64,000 bases of DNA. Source: JBEBVQ01 sp964636205. GTDB taxonomy: Bacteria; Bacteroidota; Bacteroidia; Chitinophagales; Chitinophagaceae. A program made the translations under genes and the position numbers. The notes beneath the pieces were generated by a model. That model was not told the DNA's origin and made no database searches. It saw nothing but the letters and a program-made list of their open reading frames with translations. Of this stretch, positions 23,920-33,913 are shown one piece after another; the first letter of the stretch is position 1, and the number at the start of each line of letters is the position of its first letter. The stretch lies in contig CAZWPF010000002.1 of NCBI GenBank assembly GCA_964636205.1, positions 1-64,000 of the forward strand, read 5' to 3'.

Positions 23920-26133
23920 ATGAAAAAAATACTTTTAGGAATTCTGGCTGGTGCGGGTATTGCCTGCGTAATACCTGCCTCCCCATTATCAGCTCAAGAA
24001 TTGGCTGTTGACTGGGTGACTCCCATAAAAGGCACCGGTAGATTTATCGTAAATAGTGGTGCTGCAAAAGATCCTCATGGAAATATTATCGTAGTAGGCA
24101 GTTTTAAAGATTCACTCGAGGTAACGACAATTACAGGAAATGTAAAATTACTTGCCGGAGATACCGAAGATTTATTTATCAGTAAGCTCAATCCGGGCGG
24201 AGGAATAGAGTGGATTAAGCAAGTGGGTGGCAATGGCACCATGGGTATCAATTCTGCCATCAGTGGTGGATCTGACCAGTTTGTCAACCATTATTTTAAG
24301 GTTGTTACCGATAACGATGGTAATATGTACATTTCCGGGAATTTCAAGAACACCGTTGATTTCGATCCCGGCGCCGGTGTTGTTGAAAAACAAACCATTT
24401 CTTATTTGGGCGGAGCGTTCCCCGGACAGACCCCTCCAACTCTTTGGTATGAAAACGGGTTTATCCTGAAACTCGATAACGATGGTAATTTCGTTTGGGT
24501 TCGCAATCTAAAAGGTAAAGCCAACTCTATCTCAGGCATCGCCATCGATGCGGAAAAGAAGTCGATAGCCATTACCGGCTATTTCCAGGATACCGTGGAT
24601 TTTAATAACGAATTAGGAACCGATGTACTGATCTCCCAACCTCCGGGCAAAAATGTTTTTGTCGCCCGATACAGCACGAACGGTGATTTGATTTGGGCCA
24701 AAAATATGGGCGGCGGCGGAAAAAATAATGTCGGTAGTGAAGCCTATGGTATCAGTATGAATAAACAAGGACATATTTTCACAACCGGTTGCTTCTCGGA
24801 TTCTTCCGACTTCGATCCGGGGCCGGGATATGAAATTTTGAGATCTACCGTATCGCCTGCAGTTAACGTATTTATCTCAAAACTCGATTCTAACGGTAAC
24901 CATATGTGGGCAAAAGCTGTGGGCTCCTATACAGGGTCTTCAGCAGCCAGAGGTTCTGCAGTTGCTGCCGACAATTCGGGAAATGTAGTGACAACCGGTT
25001 TTTTCCAAGGTACCGGCATGTTCGACCCAACGAACAATACAACCATCCCCGGCACTCCTAATCTGAGCATGTATGTGTCCAAGCTCGACTCGACCGGTAA
25101 TTTTGTTTGGGCTAAATCTTTTGAAAGACCGGGCGGAACCGGGACTACAGGTCCTGACCATGGAACCGGAATTGCTGTTGATGAAAACGATGCCGTTTAT
25201 GTTTCCGGCTATTTCTACGGATCGATTTTCCTGGATCCTGATGGCACAAAGCCCTCCCGTGAAGTATTTACAACAAACGGCGGTAATCCTGATCCGATCT
25301 TGTTTAAACTTGATGCTGCAGGCAACTACCAATGGGGAAAAATCGTTAATACCAAAGCTAATAGCCGCGGATACCATGTTCTGGTCCCCCGCGCTCAGGA
25401 AGTGTACTGGAGCGCTACCTTTGGAGATTCAACCACCTTCAATCCATCAGACCCGAACAATCCGATGAAAGATTTCGTCCCCGTAGTTTCTAACGCCAAT
25501 GGCTTTACTATGAAACTTTTCTGCATAGACACCAGTGAGACTACACTGACTATGGAGGTTTGTGGAGACTCAGCAGTGGTAAACGGTGTGACTTACTTCA
25601 GCAGTGGTACCTATAATCAATCTTTACTTAATTCTGTTGGTTGCGACAGTACGCTGATCATCGAATTATCACTGTATCCTGTGATCAAGCCTCAGATAGT
25701 AGTTAACGAACAGAAATTAAGTACAGCTACTCCATATAAAACTTACCAATGGATTAAAAACGGACAAGCCATCAATGGTGCTACGGATCCTGAATATAAT
25801 GTAACTGAAAATGCCGACTATCAGGTTGCAGTAACCACCGATCATGATTGTCCGGATACATCAGATGTATTTTCCGTTACTAACGTAGGTATTTCTGATA
25901 GAGTACTGGCGGATCAGGTGAAAATTTATCCCAATCCTGCTCAAGACAAGATCCAAATCAACGCTCCGTTCGAGGTAAACGTACAATTATTAAGCGTGGA
26001 AGGTAAATTGATCATCAATGAAAAATCTACCGGATCCATCTCTGTAGAACAATTAACTCCGGGGATGTACTTTATAAGAGTGTCCAATACGGAAGGTCAA
26101 TTTATCAAAACCGAAAAAATCAGAGTGCAATAG
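23920..26133 (+). CDS. SBBP-repeat secreted protein with T9SS sorting domain
   Basis: A 737-residue surface or secreted protein. A signal peptide (1-26, ending SAQE) is followed by six or so beta-propeller-like SBBP repeats (about 35-525); each carries a pattern such as NVVTTGFFQGTGMFDP or GNMYISGNFKNTVDFDPG, then a phrase like FVWAKSFERPGG. After a cysteine-containing module (about 540-590; VCGDSAVVNGVTY) and an Ig-like segment, the T9SS type A sorting domain occupies about 655-737, beginning near VKIYPNPAQDKIQI and ending in KTEKIRVQ. Function unknown; adhesion or surface binding is plausible. A TAATATTG sequence about 20 nt upstream of the ATG may be a degenerate promoter box. Stands alone before a hairpin. 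Confidence 0.88.
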   Translation: MKKILLGILAGAGIACVIPASPLSAQELAVDWVTPIKGTGRFIVNSGAAKDPHGNIIVVGSFKDSLEVTTITGNVKLLAGDTEDLFISKLNPGGGIEWIKQVGGNGTMGINSAISGGSDQFVNHYFKVVTDNDGNMYISGNFKNTVDFDPGAGVVEKQTISYLGGAFPGQTPPTLWYENGFILKLDNDGNFVWVRNLKGKANSISGIAIDAEKKSIAITGYFQDTVDFNNELGTDVLISQPPGKNVFVARYSTNGDLIWAKNMGGGGKNNVGSEAYGISMNKQGHIFTTGCFSDSSDFDPGPGYEILRSTVSPAVNVFISKLDSNGNHMWAKAVGSYTGSSAARGSAVAADNSGNVVTTGFFQGTGMFDPTNNTTIPGTPNLSMYVSKLDSTGNFVWAKSFERPGGTGTTGPDHGTGIAVDENDAVYVSGYFYGSIFLDPDGTKPSREVFTTNGGNPDPILFKLDAAGNYQWGKIVNTKANSRGYHVLVPRAQEVYWSATFGDSTTFNPSDPNNPMKDFVPVVSNANGFTMKLFCIDTSETTLTMEVCGDSAVVNGVTYFSSGTYNQSLLNSVGCDSTLIIELSLYPVIKPQIVVNEQKLSTATPYKTYQWIKNGQAINGATDPEYNVTENADYQVAVTTDHDCPDTSDVFSVTNVGISDRVLADQVKIYPNPAQDKIQINAPFEVNVQLLSVEGKLIINEKSTGSISVEQLTPGMYFIRVSNTEGQFIKTEKIRVQ

Positions 26134-26160
26134 TTCTCACTATTAACCGGATTATTCTAA

Positions 26161-26192
26161 AACAACCGTCTCTGAGTTCAGGGACGGTTGTT
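26161..26192 (+). terminator. Hairpin terminator after the SBBP gene
   Basis: Perfect 10-bp stem AACAACCGTC / GACGGTTGTT with a 12-nt loop, followed by a weak T-rich stretch (GCATTTTA). It separates the SBBP gene from rnpB. Confidence 0.6.
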
Positions 26193-26240
26193 GCATTTTA
26201 TGACGTGAATAACAAAACCCGCACACGCTGATTAATTCCT

Positions 26241-26248
26241 TAACTTTG
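26241..26248 (+). promoter_or_regulatory. -7 promoter box of rnpB
   Basis: TAACTTTG ends 5 nt before the 5' strand of the rnpB P1 helix, exactly where a promoter for the RNA should be. Because the RNA 5' end is known from structure, this is a good internal calibration of the box-to-start distance in this genome. Confidence 0.6.
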
Positions 26249-26252
26249 TCAC

Positions 26253-26642
26253 GACTACAAACCGGGTTATCGCCTCAGTGTCCAACTGTGGAGGAAAGTC
26301 CGGACAGCACAGAGCAGCGTACCACCTAACGGGTGGGTTTCCGGTGAAATGGAAAACAGACAGTGCCACAGAAAATAACCGCCTTTCTTTTTTAGGAGGG
26401 TAAGGGTGAAAATGCAGGGTAAGAGCCTGCGTGTCTTTTTGGTAACAAAGGGACAGGGTAAACCTTACGCGCTGAAATGCTAAATAGGCGGATGCCCGAG
26501 GGCTGCTCGTCCGAAGCATCTCCAAGATGCTGCATCCGTGGGTTGGCAGATAGATCGCACCAGTGATGGTGCGACCAGATAAATGATAACCACGCTACCA
26601 TAAATAGCGTACAGAATCCGGCTTATAGGTTTGTAGTTTTTT
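26253..26642 (+). ncRNA. rnpB: RNase P RNA (bacterial class A)
   Basis: The catalytic RNA that matures tRNA 5' ends. The universally conserved GAGGAAAGTCCGGACA lies at about 26292-26307 and the matching 3' core ACAGAATCCGGCTTATAGG near the end. The terminal helix P1 pairs ACTACAAACC (26254-26263) with GGTTTGTAGT (about 26628-26637). A T run follows and would end transcription. Length of roughly 385 nt is normal for this class. Boundaries are set by P1 and the T tract and may be a few bases off. It faces the converging cvfB-like gene, whose stop lies about 40 nt beyond. Confidence 0.95.
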
Positions 26643-26682
26643 CCTTTCCCTATCTCTGCGTCCACTGCTCCTACCGTAAACT

Positions 26683-27510
26683 TTAGTCCAACAACCTTAT
26701 ACCGGCGCGCTCCAAACTAATCTGCCGGTCTTTGTAAAGACTTCCAATCACCATCTTAAAAGTCTTTTTGCTCATGCCAAAAACCTCGTAAATCTCTTCG
26801 GGTGCCGACTTATCCGTATAAGGCAAAAAACCACTGTTGGCACGTAATAATTCCATAATTCGCTCCCGCTCATCAGTCACACGATCAAACCCAGGTTTAC
26901 CCGTAACAACATCAATTTTACCATCGGGACTAATCCGCTTGACAAATCCGGTAAAACGTTCTCCGTAGTGATACTCCTTAAAGCACTCATTAAAATGCAA
27001 AACTCCGGTATGTGCATTATTGATGATTACCTTATACCCAATATCGGTCTTTTGCCAGATAGTCATTTCCAACGGCTCCATTTCCTTCACCGTCAATTGT
27101 TCGTTCTGCAGTTTATTCTGAAACTTCTCGGTTGCTGCCACCCTACCCGTTTTTTCATCCTGATAGATCAAGACCAGGTAAGATTCGCCCTTGTGCATTC
27201 TTGCCAACTGCTGCGATTTGGGTACAAACAAATCCTTCATCAAACCCCAATGGAGAAACGCACCCTGTTCAGTAGTAGACACTACCTTCAGCAAAACAAT
27301 CTCACCCACTATACCCATTGGTCGCTGCGTAGTGGCAATCAAACGATCTTCTGAATCGTGATATATAAATACCTCCAACTCCTGATCCACTTCCAACCCT
27401 TCCGGGATATAACGAATTGGCAACAACACATCCGTGGTTCCATCAGTTAGATAAGCCCCAAAATCAACAAATCGGGCCACCTTTAACACCTGATATTTTC
27501 CTGCTTCCAT
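26683..27510 (-). CDS. CvfB-family S1 RNA-binding protein
   Basis: A 275-residue protein with three S1-like OB domains and a C-terminal winged helix, the CvfB layout. The first S1-like repeat includes VLKVARFVDFGAYL, the second VVSTTEQGAFLHWGL with KDLFVPKSQQ, the third GFVKRISPDGKIDV, and the winged helix ends the protein (EIYEVFGMSKKTFKMVIGSL). In Firmicutes CvfB is an RNA-binding regulator of virulence genes; in Bacteroidota the role is not established. It is followed at its 3' side by rnpB on the opposite strand and lies 39 nt downstream of the dehydrogenase gene, probably co-transcribed with it. Confidence 0.86.
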   Translation of the reverse strand: MEAGKYQVLKVARFVDFGAYLTDGTTDVLLPIRYIPEGLEVDQELEVFIYHDSEDRLIATTQRPMGIVGEIVLLKVVSTTEQGAFLHWGLMKDLFVPKSQQLARMHKGESYLVLIYQDEKTGRVAATEKFQNKLQNEQLTVKEMEPLEMTIWQKTDIGYKVIINNAHTGVLHFNECFKEYHYGERFTGFVKRISPDGKIDVVTGKPGFDRVTDERERIMELLRANSGFLPYTDKSAPEEIYEVFGMSKKTFKMVIGSLYKDRQISLERAGIRLLD

Positions 27511-27549
27511 AATCTATATTTTACTTTAAAACAGCTGTCGCACTGTTTA

Positions 27550-28572
27550 TTATTGCTGCACACTGGCATACATCATTTCAATAATCCTTACCACTTCTCT
27601 TCCCTCCTCCGCACTGGTCATGATTGTTCCGTTGTTAGTCAATACATCCACCACATTCTCAATTACCCGGTCATGATTGCTCATTGAGCCCTGATACAAG
27701 CCATAATCATTGGCTTTGGCACTGATATTTATCTGCGGCAACTCACAACTCTCCAATTGTTGATATTCGATCGTGTTCAGATACTGTCCACCAATTTTCA
27801 CGGTCCCTTTTTCTGCAAGAATGGTAATCGCCCCCTCCATATTCTGACCGTAAGCGCAGGTACTAAAATTGAAATTCACAGTAGCCCCATTGGCCGCGCG
27901 CATCGTAAAACTACCGGTATCCTCAAATTCAGTATTATGCTTGTGCGCATAGTTATCGATAAAACCCACTACAGAGTCCAATGAGCCATTCAAATAATAT
28001 AAGATATCTATAAAATGACTGAACTGGGTAAATAAGCAACCTCCGTCCATCAATTTCTTACCTCGCCAATTACTTTGCGCATAATACTGGTCATTCCTAT
28101 TCCAAAAGCAATTCACCTGTATCAGGTACATCTGACCTAAACTCTGATTTTTTATCAGTTCTTTCACTGCTTGAACCGGCGGATTATAACGGTTTTGTTT
28201 CACAGCGAATATGCGTCGATCCGCCTTGCGGGCGGCTTCAATCATTCGATCACATTCTGCTACACTTAAGGCCATGGGCTTTTCTACCACGGCATGACAG
28301 CCGGCTTCAAGTGCGAGGATGGTATGTGTCTCGTGCAAATAATTTGGGGTGCAAACGCATACTACATCTACTGACTCATTCTGAAAGAGATCCTGCACTT
28401 CAGAATAATAATTTACTCCCGCGGGGAGTGATTCTTGTACACCTACTTCGATATCACATACTGCTGTCAATTCTGCCTGCGGATGCTGAAGTATATGCGC
28501 AGCATGGCGCCGGCCAATATTTCCATATCCTATAATTGCAAATCGAATGGACGGGGAATTATTCTTTGTCAT
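27550..28572 (-). CDS. Gfo/Idh/MocA family oxidoreductase (WlbA/WbpB-like)
   Basis: A 340-residue NAD(P)-dependent dehydrogenase acting on a sugar or sugar nucleotide. The Rossmann fingerprint GYGNIGRRHA is near the N-terminus, followed by CTPNYLHETH and the substrate-site motif EKPMALSVAECD (EKP). The C-terminal half carries KQNRYNPPVQAVKELI and GGCLFTQFSHFIDIL with the catalytic histidine. The KQNRYNPPV segment is characteristic of the WlbA/WbpB group that oxidises UDP-GlcNAcA in surface polysaccharide synthesis; assignment to that reaction is inference. The ATG at 28572 is preferred; one at 28605 would add 11 residues. Lies between recQ and the cvfB-like gene on the same strand. Confidence 0.88.
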   Translation of the reverse strand: MTKNNSPSIRFAIIGYGNIGRRHAAHILQHPQAELTAVCDIEVGVQESLPAGVNYYSEVQDLFQNESVDVVCVCTPNYLHETHTILALEAGCHAVVEKPMALSVAECDRMIEAARKADRRIFAVKQNRYNPPVQAVKELIKNQSLGQMYLIQVNCFWNRNDQYYAQSNWRGKKLMDGGCLFTQFSHFIDILYYLNGSLDSVVGFIDNYAHKHNTEFEDTGSFTMRAANGATVNFNFSTCAYGQNMEGAITILAEKGTVKIGGQYLNTIEYQQLESCELPQINISAKANDYGLYQGSMSNHDRVIENVVDVLTNNGTIMTSAEEGREVVRIIEMMYASVQQ

Positions 28573-28636
28573 CAATTTTATATTATCATTCCGGACGCTT
28601 ACCATGTAGTAAGATCCTTCTTATTTTTCAAATCAA

Positions 28637-30544
28637 TTAGGAAGCGCGTATTTTTATCTTATCGGATTCCAGAATTTCAATAATCTCCTCATCAGCCATT
28701 CTCCTTACAAGAGAAATCAAATCTTCCGAATTCACCTCCGTTATAAGTAGCGAAGGTAATTGCTCTATAGCAATTTCTGACTGTACCTTAAGAATTTCCA
28801 TCAATTCTTGCTCCAATACCTTTGCACTTGGTTTTGAATATTTTCGCGATCTGCAAATATCACATAGCCCGCAATTTTCAGTTGCCTCCTCCCCGAAATA
28901 ACCAAGGAGTATTCTATTCCGACATATTTCCGTGTTTTGCAAGAACTGAATCATAGCCTCAGTACGGAGCTTATGCTGGTGCTTTAAGAGTAACAGCCTC
29001 TTAGTATCCAGGAAAAGATGTTGGGCCGGTACGCGGGTATGATGAAAAAACAGCTGGGGGCCATCCATGGCCGGCTGATATTCCACCAACTGCATTTTAA
29101 CCATACGATCTATCATTTCAATTACTCTTTGTGTCGGTATTTTCAATCTTTGAGCGATCGCGCTTTCTCGAATAACGACCGGATAATGAAACATATTTCC
29201 ATACATCCGCAGCAAACCGGTACAGAAATACTCCAAATCCGGATAAAGTCCGAACAGACCGTCTAAAGTCCTTCTATCTACAATAAGTTTCAGACGTGAC
29301 GGATGGAACACCGATTCAGTGAGTGTCCATAATCCTTCTTGCGCCAGCAATCTCAGTCCGTTGATCGTGTACAACCTCGCCAAATTAAATCTTGTAGTTA
29401 ACTCGTCTAAGTCGAAATTATAGTATCGATCCGGTTGGACACCGACCGGGATTTGAAGGTATTCACATACTGCCTGATATAAGCTTTTTAAAAAATCAAG
29501 AGGAGGAAACTGCAAATCGGTACTTTCTTTTAACCTACGTATATCCGATGCATTATACATAGTAATGGCATATGAAGTTTTACCATCGCGTCCTGCTCTA
29601 CCCGCCTCTTGATACCAAGCTTCCAAATGCTCCGGAGCCTCATAATGCAATACCATCCGTACATCAGGCTTGTCTATTCCCATTCCGAAAGCAGTGGTCG
29701 CCACCATCGTCCGCACCTCATTATTCATCCATGCATCTTGTGCTTTTTGTCGCTTATCCTTATCCATTCCGGCATGATAAGCCACTGCATTTATGTCCAC
29801 TTGCTGCAACTGTCTACTCAGCGATTCAGTTTGCCTTCTGCTACGGCAATACACCAGTAGGCTATCCTCGTACCGCTCCAATGCCTTTTTCGCATCCTGC
29901 TGCTTGTTCTCTGTATAACGAACAGCAAAATGCAAGTTTGTCCTCAAAAAACTTTGACGAAAGACCGAGGGGCTTCCCATCTTTAACTGGATTTGGATAT
30001 CCTCCTGCACTTTAGTGGTTGCCGATGCGGTCAATGCCAAAAAAGGAACTGCAGGCAATTGCTCTCTTATCTCACCTATTTTTAGATAGTTAGGTCTGAA
30101 ATCATGCCCCCATTGGGAGATACAGTGTGCTTCATCGATCGCAACCAGACTGATTCCCAATTCAGGAAGATAGTCCTCGAACAATTTTGATTGAAGTCGC
30201 TCCGGAGAAACATAAAGCAGTTTATATCGTTCCTCCTGCACGTCTCTAAGCACTTGTTCTACTTCTCTAAAGCCCATTCCGGCGTGGAGATATACAGCAG
30301 GAATATCCAGTTGCTCCAATCGCTGCACCTGATCCTGCATCAGTGCGATCAAAGGCGACACCACCAGTGTACAACCCTCCATCGCCAATGCCGGCACCTG
30401 ATAACAGAGCGATTTCCCGCCCCCGGTCGGCAACAGCGCCAGAACATCCTTGCCGGCTAATACCGAATTGATGATATCTTCCTGAAGGGGGCGAAACGAG
30501 TTATACCCCCAATAACGAGCTAAAATTTCACTTATTGGTTGCAT
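28637..30544 (-). CDS. recQ: ATP-dependent DNA helicase, RecQ family
   Basis: A 635-residue 3'-5' DNA helicase used in recombination and repair. Helicase motifs: I TGGGKS at 40-45, II DEAH at 137-140, the aromatic-rich loop CISQWGHDFRPNY, and VI EAGRAGRDG preceded by GMGIDKPDVRMV. The RQC region carries the zinc cysteines (ENCGLCDIC and one upstream). The C-terminal stretch after it is short and I see no HRDC domain, so this resembles the shorter RecQ paralogue many Bacteroidota have in addition to a longer copy. Its stop lies 64 nt before the dehydrogenase start. It is divergent from fabD with about 200 nt between starts. Confidence 0.94.
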   Translation of the reverse strand: MQPISEILARYWGYNSFRPLQEDIINSVLAGKDVLALLPTGGGKSLCYQVPALAMEGCTLVVSPLIALMQDQVQRLEQLDIPAVYLHAGMGFREVEQVLRDVQEERYKLLYVSPERLQSKLFEDYLPELGISLVAIDEAHCISQWGHDFRPNYLKIGEIREQLPAVPFLALTASATTKVQEDIQIQLKMGSPSVFRQSFLRTNLHFAVRYTENKQQDAKKALERYEDSLLVYCRSRRQTESLSRQLQQVDINAVAYHAGMDKDKRQKAQDAWMNNEVRTMVATTAFGMGIDKPDVRMVLHYEAPEHLEAWYQEAGRAGRDGKTSYAITMYNASDIRRLKESTDLQFPPLDFLKSLYQAVCEYLQIPVGVQPDRYYNFDLDELTTRFNLARLYTINGLRLLAQEGLWTLTESVFHPSRLKLIVDRRTLDGLFGLYPDLEYFCTGLLRMYGNMFHYPVVIRESAIAQRLKIPTQRVIEMIDRMVKMQLVEYQPAMDGPQLFFHHTRVPAQHLFLDTKRLLLLKHQHKLRTEAMIQFLQNTEICRNRILLGYFGEEATENCGLCDICRSRKYSKPSAKVLEQELMEILKVQSEIAIEQLPSLLITEVNSEDLISLVRRMADEEIIEILESDKIKIRAS

Positions 30545-30742
30545 AATGGTAAAGTTAAACAGTTTACCGACCGAAAAAGCTCCTCGAATGGAAATCTAAA
30601 AAGATTGAAGGCCTTTGGCAAAGTAGGAAAATCGATTCCGATACTCTCCCCCTAGGGGGTGAATTCCTTCAATCCGGACAGTCTGTCTAAGTTATTTAGC
30701 GTTGAATCCTTTATTTTCGCCTGCGAATCAATGTAAAAAATT

Positions 30743-31624
30743 ATGAAACATGCTTATATCTTCCCTGGCCAGGGAGCGCAGTTTAGCGGAATGGGTAAGG
30801 AGTTGTACGAACAAAACTCCAGAGCTAGGGATCTTTTTGAGAGAGCCAATGAAATTCTCGGCTTCAGGATTACTGATATCATGTTTTCCGGTACTGATGA
30901 AGACTTGAAACAAACCCGGGTAACGCAACCTGCGGTATTCCTGCATTCAGTAATACTTTTTGAAACTACCCCCGATCTCCGTCCGGATATGGTAGCAGGT
31001 CACTCGCTGGGAGAATTTTCGGCATTAGTGGCAAATAAAGCTTTGCAATTTGAAGATGCATTGAAGCTCGTAGCCAAGCGCGCGGAAGCGATGCAAAGGG
31101 CTTGTGAAATCAACCCTTCTACTATGGCTGCGATTTTAGGGTTGGATGATGAAAAAGTGGAAGCCATCTGCGCGGGTATCACCGATGATATCGTTGTCCC
31201 GGCTAATTACAACTGTCCTGGGCAATTGGTGATCAGCGGTACAAAAACAGGAATAGACCGTGCTTGTGAACTGATGAAGGAAGCCGGAGCGAAAAGGGCT
31301 TTGGTTTTACAAGTAGGCGGGGCGTTCCATTCTCCAATGATGGAGCCCGCAAAAGAAGAGTTGAAAGCAGCTATTGAAAACACTACTTTCCACGTACCAA
31401 TCTGTCCGGTGTACCAAAATGTTGACGCTCGTCCTTACGACCAGCCAGAGCGGATCAAACAAAACCTGATCAATCAACTCACGGCACCGGTACGTTGGAC
31501 ACAGACAGTTCAGCAAATGGTAGCAGATGGAGCTAGCCATTTCACCGAATCAGGTCCGGGCAATGTATTGCAGGGGCTGGTCAAAAAAATAGCTAAAGAA
31601 GCGACTACCGATCGTATTGGCTGA
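30743..31624 (+). CDS. fabD: Malonyl-CoA:ACP transacylase
   Basis: Loads malonate onto acyl carrier protein for fatty acid synthesis. The 293-residue length fits. The N-terminal FPGQGAQFSGMG forms the oxyanion hole, the nucleophile is S88 in GHSLGE, the malonate-binding arginine lies in KRAEAMQRAC and the catalytic histidine is H196 in GGAFHSPMM. VISGTKTGIDRA and GPGNVLQGLVKKI complete the family pattern. It is not with other fab genes here; an S9 peptidase follows 31 nt downstream. A TATTTTCG sequence upstream is one mismatch from the promoter box. Confidence 0.96.
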   Translation: MKHAYIFPGQGAQFSGMGKELYEQNSRARDLFERANEILGFRITDIMFSGTDEDLKQTRVTQPAVFLHSVILFETTPDLRPDMVAGHSLGEFSALVANKALQFEDALKLVAKRAEAMQRACEINPSTMAAILGLDDEKVEAICAGITDDIVVPANYNCPGQLVISGTKTGIDRACELMKEAGAKRALVLQVGGAFHSPMMEPAKEELKAAIENTTFHVPICPVYQNVDARPYDQPERIKQNLINQLTAPVRWTQTVQQMVADGASHFTESGPGNVLQGLVKKIAKEATTDRIG

Positions 31625-31655
31625 TTATTTCACAGTGGCAGTAAATATTTAAATC

Positions 31656-33689
31656 ATGAAAAGGATTGTCTTCTTATTAATCACCGCGATTTCTGGTCAG
31701 ACTTGGGCTCAGCAGCAAGCTTTGACCCCGGAACTTTTATGGGAATTGAAGCGGGTATCGGGAATGGGTTTAACGCGGGATCAGTCGCAGTTTAACTATT
31801 CCGTGACCAGCTACGATGCTCCTGCCGGAAAACGCAGTATTGAGTATTTTACCTATGATCTGAAAACGGGCAATACCAGTAGCTGGAAACATCCGCAGGG
31901 CAAGCAAATATTGAGCAAGAGCGGAGATGTGTGGTACGCTATGAATGATTCAGTGTTGTTTCGCAGTACGGACAAGGGTGTCAACTGGCAGCCCACGGGT
32001 GCCAATATTAATGGGCTCTCCAATGTACAGGTGTCTCCCGACGGGAAGTATATAGCCGGATCTAAAATGGTCTCCATCTATAAGGCCAACGGATCAGAGA
32101 TCTATCCCGATTTGCCCGGTAATAGTGCCCAGGTATATACCGACCTGCACTATAGACATTGGGATAGCTGGACCGACGGTAAGTTCTCGCATATATTCGT
32201 CCTCCCGATCGAAGGTGGAACCCCAATCGATATTATGGAAGGAGAACCTTACCACTCCCCTCAAAGTCCATTCGGAGGTGCGGAAGATTTCATCTGGAGT
32301 TCGGATAGTAAAGGCATTCTCTACGTATGTAAAAAGAAATACGGCAAGGAGTATGCTACCAGCACAAATACGGATCTCTATTATTACGACCTGGCTAAAG
32401 GTACCACGACCAATCGTACCGAGGGCATGATGGGTTATGATACAAAACCAGCATTTAGTTCTGACGGCTCCATGCTGGCTTGGACAAGTATGGCGAGAGA
32501 TGGATATGAAAGTGATAAGAATGATATTATCATCACTCAAACCGCTTCCGGAGCAGGCAAAAATGATCGTATCAATCTAACCGCTAATTGGGACGGAACA
32601 GTCAATCAGTTTGCTTGGGATCCCTCCGGTCAAAGCATTTATTTCACCGCCCCTTATCGTGGAACCGTGCAACTCTTTGAAGTGACCCTACCATCAAAGA
32701 AGCGTGCAGCCATCATTAAAATGGTCACAGATGGCAAACACGATATTATGGCCATCAATGGAATTACCAAACAGGAGGTTCTAGTTACACGAACCGATAT
32801 GAATCGGGCTCCGGAAATCTTCTCAGTAAATAAAAAGAACGGCGCGATGAAGGCTATCACTCATGCCAACGACTCCATGTACAACCATATCAAATCCTCT
32901 GTAACCGAGCTCAGAATGGTTCGTACAGTGGATAATCAAGAAATGGGAGTATGGGTCGTTTACCCACCTGATTTCGATTCTACTAAAAAATACCCCACCC
33001 TGCTGTATTGCCAGGGCGGGCCGCAATCGGCACTTTCGCAGTTTTACAGTTTCAGATGGAACTTCCAACTAATGGCTGCTCAAGGTTATATCGTAGTCGC
33101 TCCAAACCGCCGCGGCATGCCCGGTTGGGGAGTAAAATGGAATGAAGCCATTAGTAAGGACTGGGGTGACATGCCGATGAAAGATTATTTAACTGCCATC
33201 GATCGAATTGCTGAGGAACCCTTTGTCGATAAAAACAGATTGGGTTGTGTAGGCGCCAGTTATGGTGGATATAGCGTGTTTATGCTGGCCGGCATTCATG
33301 AAAATCGCTTTAAAAGCTTTATCTCGCACAATGGTTTGTTCGACTTAAAAAGTTGGTACGGTACTACGGAAGAGTTGTGGTTTGCTAACTGGGATGTAGG
33401 TGGACCTTACTGGGAAAAACCTGCACCGGCTAGCTATTCTAAATTTGACCCCAGCCTGTATGTAAATAATTGGAATACACCTATCATGGTCATTCAGGGC
33501 GGGATCGACTACAGAGTACCTATCGGACAGGGTTTGGCTGCTTTCCAAGCCGCACAATTAAAAGGAATCAAGAGCAAACTTTTGTATTTCCCTGACGAAA
33601 ACCACTGGATTCTGAAATCTCAGAATGCATTGGTATGGCAACGTGAATTCTTTAAATGGTTGGAAGAAACACTTCCTCCGACAAATTGA
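31656..33689 (+). CDS. Secreted S9 (prolyl oligopeptidase/DPP-like) peptidase
   Basis: A 677-residue serine peptidase of the S9 family with a signal peptide (1-18, ending WAQ). The N-terminal part (about 40-400) is a beta-propeller-like region with repeats such as FSSDGSMLAWTSMARDG; the C-terminal alpha/beta hydrolase holds the catalytic triad S535 in GASYGGYS, D618 in GGIDYRVP and H650 in DENHWI. It should cleave short peptides in the periplasm, perhaps as dipeptidyl peptidase. Oxyanion region YCQGGPQSALSQFYSFRWN is also typical. Probably co-transcribed with fabD and ended by the hairpin downstream. Confidence 0.93.
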   Translation: MKRIVFLLITAISGQTWAQQQALTPELLWELKRVSGMGLTRDQSQFNYSVTSYDAPAGKRSIEYFTYDLKTGNTSSWKHPQGKQILSKSGDVWYAMNDSVLFRSTDKGVNWQPTGANINGLSNVQVSPDGKYIAGSKMVSIYKANGSEIYPDLPGNSAQVYTDLHYRHWDSWTDGKFSHIFVLPIEGGTPIDIMEGEPYHSPQSPFGGAEDFIWSSDSKGILYVCKKKYGKEYATSTNTDLYYYDLAKGTTTNRTEGMMGYDTKPAFSSDGSMLAWTSMARDGYESDKNDIIITQTASGAGKNDRINLTANWDGTVNQFAWDPSGQSIYFTAPYRGTVQLFEVTLPSKKRAAIIKMVTDGKHDIMAINGITKQEVLVTRTDMNRAPEIFSVNKKNGAMKAITHANDSMYNHIKSSVTELRMVRTVDNQEMGVWVVYPPDFDSTKKYPTLLYCQGGPQSALSQFYSFRWNFQLMAAQGYIVVAPNRRGMPGWGVKWNEAISKDWGDMPMKDYLTAIDRIAEEPFVDKNRLGCVGASYGGYSVFMLAGIHENRFKSFISHNGLFDLKSWYGTTEELWFANWDVGGPYWEKPAPASYSKFDPSLYVNNWNTPIMVIQGGIDYRVPIGQGLAAFQAAQLKGIKSKLLYFPDENHWILKSQNALVWQREFFKWLEETLPPTN

Positions 33690-33760
33690 GAATAAGAGAA
33701 ATCTCTTCCTCAATATCTATCGATTTATTTTGGCGATAGTCGCTGAGAAATACATACCCT

Positions 33761-33795
33761 GAAGGTCGCCCTATCTTTCGATGTAGGCGACCTTC
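33761..33795 (+). terminator. Hairpin terminator after the S9 peptidase gene
   Basis: Perfect 10-bp stem GAAGGTCGCC / GGCGACCTTC with a 15-nt loop, followed by ACTGTTTTAT. The T tract is short but the stem is strong. Confidence 0.7.
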
Positions 33796-33913
33796 ACTGT
33801 TTTATATTCCAACCCGTTTTTTAATAAGTCAAGCTTTAACTTTCTGTATTGACGAGTGGTAAGGTTTTTTCGGATACTGATACGAGTATTTTTTTAAACT
33901 AAAAATCTTAACT